Shown here one piece after another: positions 1 through 5,906 of a stretch of DNA of 9,198 bases; position 1 is the stretch's first letter; each line of letters opens with the position of its first letter. The DNA is from Actinomycetes bacterium (GTDB lineage Bacteria; Actinomycetota; Acidimicrobiia; Acidimicrobiales; Acidimicrobiaceae). The notes beneath the pieces were generated by a model. That model did not search any database, was not told the DNA's origin, and worked only from the letters and a program-made list of their open reading frames with translations. The stretch covers positions 1 to 9,198 of the forward strand of contig JAKAPB010000045.1 in NCBI GenBank assembly GCA_021823045.1, written 5' to 3'. The position numbers were made by a program, and so were the translations under genes.

Positions 1-1641
1 TCCATCGACGAGATGAACTGCGACGTCAACCACGGGGAAGCCAAAGTTTCCCCCGTGAGTCATCGCCTCTAGGATACCTTTTTCTACCGCTGGAATGAAG
101 TTTCGCGGTATCGCTCCGCCAACAATCTCGTCCAAGAAACTGAAGCCTTCACCACGTGCCAAAGGTCGAATTCTGATGTTAGCAACCCCGTACTGCCCAT
201 GTCCACCGGTCTGCTTCTTATATTTGCCTTCGGCGGTTGCTTCGGCCGTGATCGATTCCAAGTAAGGGATTTCCGGCTCGGAATAAGTGGCTTCTACGCC
301 GAACTTTCTAGCTGCCCTCTCCAAAGCTATGGAAATATGTGCCTCCCCTTGTCCGGCGACAAGGGCTTTGTGACTCCGAGGATCCCTGCTGATACTTAGC
401 GTTGGGTCCTCCTCGGCGAGTTTGAGAAGTGCGGAGAAGAGCTTTTCATCATCCTTCGAATTTACGGGCGTAACGGCTACCACGAGAAGGGAAGGTTCGA
501 AAGTAATGCCTTTGGCATCAGAGGACCTATTTTTCGAAAGCACATCGGCTGTTTTCGCACCCGAAAGCTTGGAGAGGGCTACTATGTCGCCACGTTGGCC
601 GTATTCGAGCGGAAGATGCTCTTTGCCCAAGAGTGTGAAAAGCTGCCCTATCCTTTCATCAGATTGTGTTCGAAGGTTAGTAAGCGCCGACGATGGACGC
701 AAAACCCCCGACCTAACCTTTGCAAGCGAGAGTTTCCCCATAAAGGGGTCGGCAAAGGTCTTGAAGATCTGAATTTCAACATCCTCCTTGGGGTCCTCTG
801 AAGCCTCAGGCCCGGAACCAATTTCAGCAATAAAATCTACGAGACGGTCGATTCCAATCTCTTTTACGGCCGAGCCAACAATTACCGGAAAGACGGTTGC
901 ATCTTTAACCCCTCTTGCCATGGCCATTTCCAGCTCTTGAAAACTGAGTGTTTCGCCAGCTAGATACCGTTCCATAAGTGCATCGTCGGCGACTACTATT
1001 CCCTCTACCAGCTGTTCATGAACAGAATGCTCTAAGTCTTCTATCTCCTTGGGGACGGGTACTTCTTCTGCTACCGGCGCGTTTTGGTAAACCAGGGCCC
1101 TGTCGGAAAGAATGTCAACCACCCCCCTAAAGGAGGATTCGATTCCAATTGGCAGCTCCAAGGGTGCAACACCAGCTCCGAAGTGTTCCTTGAGTGTGTC
1201 CACCGTGGCGAAATAGTCAGCCCTTTCCCTATCTGCTTTGTTGACAAATATGAGCCTTGGAATGGCGGCTTGATCCAGAAGTTCCCAAATTCGATCAGCG
1301 TCAGGGCCGATAGGTTCGGCTGCAGAGACTACGAATATGCACATCTCAACTGCGGATAAGGCGCTTTGAACCTCGCCAATAAAGTCCGCTACGCCGGGTG
1401 TGTCCAAGACATTGAGCGTAAGATCCTGCCTTGAGAGTGCCAGCAAGGTTAGTGCGATCGAATGCTTATGTTTGATCTCCTCGGGATCTGCGTCCGACAG
1501 AGTATTTCCGTCTTCGATTCTACCTATTCGTTTGCTCGCCTTGAAGAGGAAGGCTAGTGAATCAGCCAGGAGGGTCTTACCCGAACCCGCCTGGCCCACT
1601 AAGGCCACGTTGCGAATAGACCTCGAACCACCTTGAGCCAT
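1..1641 (-). CDS. fusA2: Elongation factor G-like GTPase, FusA2/EF-G2 type (N-terminal 547 codons; C-terminus outside window)
   Basis: I translated the minus strand from the ATG at 1641-1639; the frame is open to the window edge. A strong Shine-Dalgarno (GGGGAGGT, 1653-1646) sits 4 bases upstream and fixes the start. Domain I spans about residues 1-265: P-loop GQAGSGKT (16-23), G3 DTPG (80-83), G4 NKAD (134-137), G5 GSAVK (256-260), with an EF-G-type G' insert (about 160-250). Domain II is about 288-365 and domain III about 380-460 (AGQGEAH, 429-435). Domain IV begins with KKQTGGHGQYG (475-485) and is cut. EF-Gs run near 700 residues, so roughly a fifth is missing. The residue after DTPG is Val84, where translocating EF-G has the catalytic His, and switch I reads HSIAL rather than RGIT. 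From memory, mycobacterial FusA2 shows similar changes (DTPGY), and M. smegmatis EF-G2 was reported to lack ribosome-dependent GTPase activity. Function is therefore probably not housekeeping translocation. It is divergent from pgsA. Confidence 0.93.
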   Translation of the reverse strand, partial: MAQGGSRSIRNVALVGQAGSGKTLLADSLAFLFKASKRIGRIEDGNTLSDADPEEIKHKHSIALTLLALSRQDLTLNVLDTPGVADFIGEVQSALSAVEMCIFVVSAAEPIGPDADRIWELLDQAAIPRLIFVNKADRERADYFATVDTLKEHFGAGVAPLELPIGIESSFRGVVDILSDRALVYQNAPVAEEVPVPKEIEDLEHSVHEQLVEGIVVADDALMERYLAGETLSFQELEMAMARGVKDATVFPVIVGSAVKEIGIDRLVDFIAEIGSGPEASEDPKEDVEIQIFKTFADPFMGKLSLAKVRSGVLRPSSALTNLRTQSDERIGQLFTLLGKEHLPLEYGQRGDIVALSKLSGAKTADVLSKNRSSDAKGITFEPSLLVVAVTPVNSKDDEKLFSALLKLAEEDPTLSISRDPRSHKALVAGQGEAHISIALERAARKFGVEATYSEPEIPYLESITAEATAEGKYKKQTGGHGQYGVANIRIRPLARGEGFSFLDEIVGGAIPRNFIPAVEKGILEAMTHGGNFGFPVVDVAVHLVDG

Positions 1642-1691
1642 TTTGACCTCCCCAGGGACAAATCCGGGCATCTGTTACTCGGTTAACGATA

Positions 1692-1720
1692 AAGTTACGC
1701 GACTATTGGGTAATTTCCAA
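1692..1720 (-). promoter_or_regulatory. Candidate sigma70-type promoter for the EF-G-like gene
   Basis: On the minus strand, TTGGAA (1720-1715) and TAACTT (1697-1692) are separated by 17 bases, with TTG and T-A--T matching the -35 and -10 consensus. Transcription would start near 1685, about 45 bases before the ATG. Just upstream of the -35 lies a short inverted repeat, CCAAA/TTTGG (about 1730-1746), which could be an operator but is short enough to be chance. Both are pattern matches only. Confidence 0.35.
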
Positions 1721-1787
1721 CTATCAGGGCCAAATGAGGCCTTTGGTCGGTACTAAAAGGCTATTTGCCCACTGCGGATACTTATTG

Positions 1788-1796
1788 TGCTAGATT
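1788..1796 (+). promoter_or_regulatory. Candidate extended -10 element for pgsA-patA
   Basis: TGC-TAGATT (1788-1796) fits an extended -10 (TGn followed by a hexamer matching TATAAT at four of six positions). No good -35 lies at 16-18 bases; TTGCCC at 1765-1770 is 20 bases away. A start near 1803 would give a leader of about 70 bases before the TTG of pgsA. It is the only plausible plus-strand promoter I see in this 230-base intergenic region. Confidence 0.28.
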
Positions 1797-1806
1797 TAAC
1801 ATCGAG

Positions 1807-1857
1807 TGTGAGGTTCCAGCTGAGTAGGCCCTTGGAGGGTAAGTAATTTTCTGGACC
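1807..1857 (+). promoter_or_regulatory. Possible leader hairpin just before the pgsA ribosome binding site
   Basis: GGTTCCAG (1812-1819) can pair with CTGGACC (1851-1857), seven pairs with one bulged T. An alternative register extends it using GTG at 1808-1810 and CAC at 1856-1858. The loop is about 31 bases and contains a small CCC/GGG stem. The Shine-Dalgarno GAGGAG (1860-1865) starts three bases after the helix, so folding could affect initiation. This is inference from complementarity alone. Confidence 0.25.
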
Positions 1858-1871
1858 ACGAGGAGTTCTCA

Positions 1872-2657
1872 TTGTTCGATGGTCATTTGAGGGAGGGTGT
1901 CGATAAGCGTACCGGCCCGTTAGGTCTGGCGCTTTCGTCAATTGGGGTAACGGCTGACCTGCTTACGCTCAGTGGGCTGGTAATTAGCCTTCTAACAGCG
2001 ATAGCGATTGGTACGGGCCACACCCTGGTCGGATTTTTTGGAGTTCTCGCTTCCGGAATACCCGACCTATTGGATGGACCGGTAGCAAAAGCGTCGGGCG
2101 CCACATCAAAGCGCGGAGCCTTCTTCGATTCATTTTCTGACAGGGTAAGTGACCTCCTCCTTTTTGGAGGTATAGGTGTGCTAATGCTCCACCGCCAAAA
2201 CGACCTTGTGGCGGTTGTCGCTTTCGCTGACTATGGCGTTGCGAGTCTTATTTCTTACCAGAGGGCGAAGGCGGAATCGCTGGGCTTTGTCGCCAAGGGT
2301 GGGATTATGGAAAGAGCCGAACGGGTAATTGCAGTAGCAATTGGCCTACTTCTCTCCTTCGCTCTGGTGTGGGTGCTTTGGCTGGTACTTGTTTTGAGCT
2401 TGGTTACCGCCGTCCAAAGATTTTTAAAGATTTGGAGTCAAGGTACGGCCAACATGCCAGACAAGCAGGCGAGCAGTAGGTACCTTTACCTTCAGCAACG
2501 CCGAGGAGAGTTCAAGAGGCGTTCGCAACCGAGGCGTGCAAATAGTTCCCGCAAAAGGACAGGGACCAGGGGGCCAGGCCAGCTTTCAGCCTACAGTAGG
2601 CAGAGCAGGCTAAGGGCTTCTGCTCGCATGAGGTCTTGGTGGGAGAGTCAACGATAA
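1872..2657 (+). CDS. pgsA: CDP-alcohol phosphatidyltransferase, probable phosphatidylinositol-phosphate synthase (PgsA1-like)
   Basis: This integral membrane enzyme probably transfers a phosphatidyl group from CDP-diacylglycerol to inositol 1-phosphate, the first committed step to phosphatidylinositol and PIMs. The TTG start at 1872 follows GAGGAG (1860-1865) by 6 bases. The protein has 261 residues with about five or six hydrophobic segments between residues 26 and 183. The CDP-alcohol motif runs from 65 to 90: D65, D68-G69, A72-K73, G82, D86, D90. The usual Arg of the motif's DGxxAR part is Lys73 here. The block RAKAE (131-135) followed by MERAER (146-151) matches actinobacterial PIP synthases rather than glycerophosphate enzymes, and the patA neighbour agrees. 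About 72 residues after the last membrane segment (190-261) are an Arg/Ser-rich tail with some 16 Arg and 3 Lys; M. tuberculosis PgsA1, from memory, is about 217 residues and lacks it. The TAA directly precedes the patA start, in the same frame. Confidence 0.9.
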   Translation: MFDGHLREGVDKRTGPLGLALSSIGVTADLLTLSGLVISLLTAIAIGTGHTLVGFFGVLASGIPDLLDGPVAKASGATSKRGAFFDSFSDRVSDLLLFGGIGVLMLHRQNDLVAVVAFADYGVASLISYQRAKAESLGFVAKGGIMERAERVIAVAIGLLLSFALVWVLWLVLVLSLVTAVQRFLKIWSQGTANMPDKQASSRYLYLQQRRGEFKRRSQPRRANSSRKRTGTRGPGQLSAYSRQSRLRASARMRSWWESQR

Positions 2658-3611
2658 GTGTCGAAGTATTTCTCAGCATCCAAGACGCTGGGAGATTCCG
2701 GACCTTCGTTGAGAGCGTTTTCTCGCTTGAAAGGCAAGTTGGCGGTTTTTCCTTATGAAATAGGGTCTATTCTTGCAAGCTCCATACCTATCGGGTTCAG
2801 GCCAAAGGTCGCTAGCGTTATTGGCCCAATTGCTTATCTATCCTCCAAACAAAAAAGAGATTATGCCCTACGGGCTCAGCAGCTCGCCAGTTTCGGAAGG
2901 GAGGATCAGCGGGTCCTCACCCGAAGAACAGTAGCGGTATTTACGTCCTATGTTCTTTACTGGCTCGAATCTTTGGCAATGCCTAGGTCCGAAAGGGCGG
3001 AGCTGCTGCAGAATCTCAGCTATGAAGGTTGCGACGAACTCGTCGAATACCTCCAAAATGGACGTGGAGCTATATTAGCAACTTGTCACCTTGGGAACTG
3101 GGACTGGGGTGGTAGTTGGTTTGCCGCTTATCACCACCCCTTAGCCGCTGTGGTCGAAAATTTGAAACCCGATTCTGTGGCTGAGTGGTTTTACTCATAC
3201 CGCAGGGAGCTCGGAATCGATCCGATACCTCTAGATGGACCGGTGGCCGCCAAGGTCATTCAGGCGGTCAAGGATGGAAAGTTAGTAGCACTTCTGAGCG
3301 ACCGTGACCTGAGTGGTTCTGGTGTGGTTGTGAACTTTTTCAATGAGAGAGTTCGGATGCCCAGTGGTGCTTCTGTCCTGTCACTTCGAACGAAGACACC
3401 TATTTTCCCCGCTGCTGTCTATCAGACTCCGAGGGGAGGACACCATGTTGTGTTTCTAGATCCGATTTTTCCGGCTGATTCTGTCGGCTCGTCGATAGCT
3501 GAAAAGGTCGGTTATATGACGCAGCTTGTTACTTCGGCTCTCGAGACGCTAATTGCCGAGAATCCGACCCAGTGGCATGTGTTGCAGCCACTGCCGATTG
3601 AAGAGGGCTAA
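2658..3611 (+). CDS. patA: Phosphatidylinositol mannoside acyltransferase (LPLAT family, PatA-like)
   Basis: This membrane-associated acyltransferase probably puts a fatty acyl chain on the mannose that PimA adds to phosphatidylinositol, making acylated PIM1/PIM2. The 317-residue protein has the LPLAT catalytic HX4D motif in HLGNWD (H144, D149). It also has E167 in VVENLKP, a DRD at 215-217, the block GASVLSLRTKTPIFPA (237-252) and the terminal NPTQWHVLQP (302-311), all in the order expected for LpxL/PatA-like LPLATs. The length is normal. The GTG start follows the pgsA TAA with no gap, and GGGAGAG (2641-2647) lies 10 bases upstream. Later in-frame TTG codons (2709, 2727) are possible but have poorer ribosome binding sites. 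Because pgsA and patA share a frame across the stop, translation should be tightly coupled. The enzyme's usual partner gene pimA is 1.19 kb further on instead of adjacent. Confidence 0.92.
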   Translation: MSKYFSASKTLGDSGPSLRAFSRLKGKLAVFPYEIGSILASSIPIGFRPKVASVIGPIAYLSSKQKRDYALRAQQLASFGREDQRVLTRRTVAVFTSYVLYWLESLAMPRSERAELLQNLSYEGCDELVEYLQNGRGAILATCHLGNWDWGGSWFAAYHHPLAAVVENLKPDSVAEWFYSYRRELGIDPIPLDGPVAAKVIQAVKDGKLVALLSDRDLSGSGVVVNFFNERVRMPSGASVLSLRTKTPIFPAAVYQTPRGGHHVVFLDPIFPADSVGSSIAEKVGYMTQLVTSALETLIAENPTQWHVLQPLPIEEG

Positions 3612-3712
3612 TTTTGCCGAGAGAGGCATTTTCGAGGTCCCGTCAACATTGGTCAATGGTGGAGCTCGCAAGAGTGTAGACGAATCAAAATCCCTAAGTT
3701 GGTTGTGGGGCG

Positions 3713-3742
3713 TTGAGTCGAATTTAGGCGATCGGCTAGAGT
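3713..3742 (+). promoter_or_regulatory. Candidate promoter inside the patA-pimA gap
   Basis: TTGAGT (3713-3718) and TAGAGT (3737-3742) are 18 bases apart, each matching the consensus hexamer at four positions. Transcription would start near 3749, upstream of nearly all the hairpins in the gap. This is what a non-coding transcript or long pimA leader would need, but it is a weak pattern match. Confidence 0.28.
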
Positions 3743-3865
3743 GCGCAAGCTTACCTCATCGGTAGGACGTCATGGTCGATACACAGAGTTATGAAGGGGC
3801 AGATACGGGCCAAAAGAGCAAGAGTGAGTGATCATCGGCTATTGGCCCCTAGGTTTCGAGCATTT

Positions 3866-4047
3866 CCGCTTTTAAGGAGCATACGACAGTCTGTGCTCTT
3901 CAAGCGGGAGGAAACGATCACCAATTAGTGCAAAGGATATTCTCCTCTTGCAGGTGGAAAGGTCTGACTTCATGAAGGGACAACCGGCCAAGTGTGACAC
4001 CACATAAGAACAATCAGGGATCATATCCTTGCTCAGACTTTACCTGC
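3866..4047 (+). ncRNA. Candidate structured RNA domain with nested helices
   Basis: Three main elements lie side by side. First, CCGCTT (3866-3871) pairs with AAGCGG (3902-3907) and, inside it, AGGAGCA (3875-3881) with TGCTCTT (3894-3900), 13 pairs around a 12-base loop. Second, TGCAA-AGGA (3929-3937) pairs with TCCT-TTGCA (3943-3952) with one bulged C and a 5-base loop. Third, GCAGGT (3950-3955), AAA (3958-3960) and GTCTGA (3962-3967) pair with ACCTGC (4042-4047), TTT (4039-4041) and TCAGAC (4033-4038). This third helix has 15 pairs and encloses a 7-pair hairpin, CAGGGAT/ATCCTTG (4015-4031). The second and third elements share bases 3950-3952, so they compete there. The strand is chosen because the neighbours are on plus; the complement could fold similarly. 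No known family was recognised. Confidence 0.35.
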
Positions 4048-4359
4048 CTCCAGTGCAGAATCCGATTCTGAACAGGGTTGCAAGAGTTGTCGCAGCGATG
4101 TGATGCTCTATAACAAGATCTAAGGAATTTGCGAGAGTAGATCGTTTCTTCCCCTCGTCTCAGATCCATCATGGCTGTGGCGGCAGACTAACTGGAGTAA
4201 AGCTCGCTAAGAGGCTTACCTGCGCCATCTGTGGAACAGAGGTAGATATGCGGGGTCCCCGGAAGTTGATCCACAGCGAGTGTGAGTGTCCCTCGGGTTA
4301 GCTTTGTTCAGATCAGCAATCCCTGTCCGTTCCTGGGCCATTTGCTACAGGCGGCATTT

Positions 4360-4486
4360 CAGATGATGGGACGACTCATCATCTGGAGAGTGCGTGCAAG
4401 ACCAGCAGTAACGCTGGCCGTGCTTGACGAGGCGAGAACAACTCTCGGATTAGTGAGAAGTCCGAGACGAGAACCTTGAAAAAGGT
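4360..4486 (+). other. Run of four consecutive hairpins, one perfect and long, last one with a GAAA loop
   Basis: Hairpin 1 (4360-4385) pairs CAGATGATGGG with CTCATCATCTG: 11 pairs, one of them G-T, around the tetraloop ACGA. Hairpin 2 (4397-4426) has CCAGC/GCTGG (4402-4406 with 4413-4417) inside CAAG/CTTG. Hairpin 3 (4443-4467) is TCTCGGA/TCCGAGA with an 11-base loop. Hairpin 4 (4473-4486) is ACCTT-GAAA-AAGGT, a GNRA-type loop. None is followed by a T-run on either strand, so these are not simple intrinsic terminators. Together they look like the 3' part of a folded RNA or a structured repeat. Confidence 0.4.
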
Positions 4487-4756
4487 GCATCATCATGAGT
4501 GGACTCACTATTTATCACCCAGATGCGACGGCACCATGCAAAGCAGATACAGTGTGCATCACGAGGGTCGAGTTCGACAAGCGACCAAGCTGGTCCTGGT
4601 TGAGATCAAATCAGGCTAAGGCGTGGCAATTTGGAAGCGTACAAAAGCTGGTCAGGACAAAAGTTGGCTAGGAAATGAACTAGTCATTTGCCTAACTCTC
4701 TGTCGGGAGTCTGACCGCTGACAAGTTGGCCCGACGACGAAATGAACAGAGATGCC

Positions 4757-4762
4757 TATAGT
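4757..4762 (+). promoter_or_regulatory. Candidate -10 element for pimA
   Basis: TATAGT matches the -10 consensus at five of six positions and would place a transcript start near 4769, about 32 bases before the TTG of pimA. I find no good -35 at the expected distance. It would let pimA be transcribed independently of pgsA-patA. Confidence 0.3.
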
Positions 4763-4784
4763 TGCCTAGGAACTACAGTGCATC

Positions 4785-4792
4785 GAGGAAAG
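4785..4792 (+). promoter_or_regulatory. Ribosome binding site that fixes the pimA start
   Basis: GAGGAAAG ends 8 bases before the TTG at 4801. It lies inside the open frame beginning at the upstream TTG (4762), so the longer start would bury the signal and add 13 residues that the family does not have. Confidence 0.7.
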
Positions 4793-4800
4793 ATTTTAAC

Positions 4801-5892
4801 TTGAAGATTGCGCAGATTTCTCCTTATTCGATGAGTGTCCCGGGAGGTGTACAAGGTCAGGCGGCTGGGTTAGCTCATGCGATGCGCTCTATGGGATGCG
4901 AAGTCGACGTTATCGCTCCCTCGGATATCGTGACCTCGTCGGAGTATTTTATCAACTTGGGACACAGCGTGAACTTCTCGGCGAATGGCTCGATGGCTCC
5001 GATTTCGATCTCCGCGTTCCTCGCCCACAGGATCTCCCGGATCCTAAAGGAAGGGAATTATCAGGTCGTCCACATCCACGAGCCTGCGGCACCTTTTGTT
5101 GGAATTCTCTCTTTGGCAATGGCTAAAGGAATAGTGGTTGGAACATTTCATCGAGGTGGGGTATCTGGAGTATATCGAACCTATGGGAAGTTAGTACGCG
5201 GCCTAACTAGTCGACTTGCGTATAGGTATGCGGTATCTGAGGCCGCCGCAGTCACCGCACAGAGGGCGGTCGGAGGCAGCTACGAGGTCGTTGGGAATGG
5301 GGTAGATATCGCTCGATTCAGGGACGCTTCGCCTTGGCCAAAAGAGCGATTCGTCGTATTATTCATCGGTCGGCATGAACACCGCAAGGGTCTCTCAGTG
5401 TTAATTGAGGCCGCAAAGAGGGTAGATCAGGATTTTGAAGTCTGGATAGCGGGAGATGGCGGTGAAACACTGGTATTGCGTCAAGAGACCCAGGATGACA
5501 ATAGGTTTATCTGGCTGGGCAGGATCTCAGACCAAGAAGTCACTGCGAGAATGCTCGCTGCGGACGTAGTGTGCGCACCATCTTTGTACGGAGAGAGCTT
5601 TGGTCTTGTTTTGCTCGAAGCAATGGCGGCTGGCGCCGCGGTCATAGCAACTGACATATCTGGTTATCGTGATGTTGCTCGGTCCGGCAGAGAAGCAATT
5701 CTGGTGAGGCCCGGCGATCAGCTAGCCTTAGCTTCGGCACTGCGTCGCCTGATGGTTGAGGATGGGCTGAGACAAGTTCTCCAAGAGCAGGGACTAGCCA
5801 GAGCCGAGGAATTCTCGATGGCAAAGCTGGCGGAAAAGTATATCGCCAAATATGAGGAGTTAATTCTCAAAGGACTTAATGACTCTGTTTAG
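4801..5892 (+). CDS. pimA: Phosphatidylinositol mannosyltransferase PimA (GT4 glycosyltransferase)
   Basis: PimA transfers the first mannose from GDP-mannose to the inositol of phosphatidylinositol on the cytoplasmic face of the membrane, making PIM1. The 363-residue product begins MKIAQISPYSMSVPGGVQ, the PimA N-terminus with the GGVQ loop at 15-18. It is a GT-B protein with two Rossmann halves. The N-terminal half has HIHEPAAP (91-98) and H117 in TFHRGG. The C-terminal half has the GR...RKG phosphate-binding site (R191, K196) and the EX7E-type donor motif ESFGLVLLE (E265, E273). The H, R, K and E residues correspond to those reported as important in M. smegmatis PimA. The loop between R191 and K196 is one residue shorter than I recall there. 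The TTG start at 4801 is chosen for its Shine-Dalgarno and for homology. Unusually, it is not adjacent to patA. The next gene begins 14 bases after its stop. Confidence 0.94.
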   Translation: MKIAQISPYSMSVPGGVQGQAAGLAHAMRSMGCEVDVIAPSDIVTSSEYFINLGHSVNFSANGSMAPISISAFLAHRISRILKEGNYQVVHIHEPAAPFVGILSLAMAKGIVVGTFHRGGVSGVYRTYGKLVRGLTSRLAYRYAVSEAAAVTAQRAVGGSYEVVGNGVDIARFRDASPWPKERFVVLFIGRHEHRKGLSVLIEAAKRVDQDFEVWIAGDGGETLVLRQETQDDNRFIWLGRISDQEVTARMLAADVVCAPSLYGESFGLVLLEAMAAGAAVIATDISGYRDVARSGREAILVRPGDQLALASALRRLMVEDGLRQVLQEQGLARAEEFSMAKLAEKYIAKYEELILKGLNDSV

Positions 5893-5906
5893 CGACCTTT
5901 GATTTT

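Larger units (their letters stand above)
3612..4800 (+). other. 1.19-kb gap without a convincing gene, rich in stem-loops
   Basis: All frames on both strands are broken by frequent stops; the longest plus-strand open stretches are about 65-70 codons and resemble nothing I know. No transposase domain, terminal inverted repeats, tRNA, tmRNA or RNase P RNA core was recognised. The stretch does hold an unusual number of hairpins: 3807-3848 (7 pairs), 3866-3907, 3929-3952, 3950-4047, 4015-4031, 4056-4070, 4197-4219, 4295-4323, 4360-4385, 4443-4467, 4473-4486 and 4583-4595. It separates patA from pimA, which are close together in the actinobacterial loci I know. The options are a structured RNA gene, a long 5' leader of pimA, or a decayed insertion. 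The sequence alone does not decide between them. Confidence 0.6.

Noticed and set aside
3615..3632. TGCC/GGCA stem followed by TTTT just after patA
   Set aside because: Only four pairs; too weak to call an intrinsic terminator, though some termination here cannot be excluded.
3553..3765. 70-codon plus-strand open frame overlapping the end of patA
   Set aside because: Most of its start lies inside patA in another frame, there is no good ribosome binding site, and the peptide has no recognisable feature.
4282..4479. 65-codon plus-strand open frame in the gap
   Set aside because: No convincing Shine-Dalgarno, no recognisable motif, and it runs through several strong hairpins (4360-4467).
4587..4653. 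Direct repeat AAGCTGGTC (4587-4595 and 4645-4653)
   Set aside because: Nine bases, two copies, no further repeats or flanking duplication; not enough for a repeat family or an insertion end.
4662..4697. Imperfect inverted repeat AGTTGG...AAATGA / TCATTT...CCTAACT
   Set aside because: Considered as a transposon end; it is an ordinary bulged hairpin, and no matching copy or transposase is present at the other side of the gap.
4762..4800. Upstream TTG start for pimA
   Set aside because: It would contain the Shine-Dalgarno of the 4801 start and add 13 residues before the conserved PimA N-terminus.
3612..4800. RNase P RNA, tmRNA, tRNA or group I/II intron in the gap
   Set aside because: I looked for conserved RNase P core strings, the tmRNA ends, a tRNA T-arm and a group II domain V; only short chance matches (such as GAGGAAA near 4785) were found.
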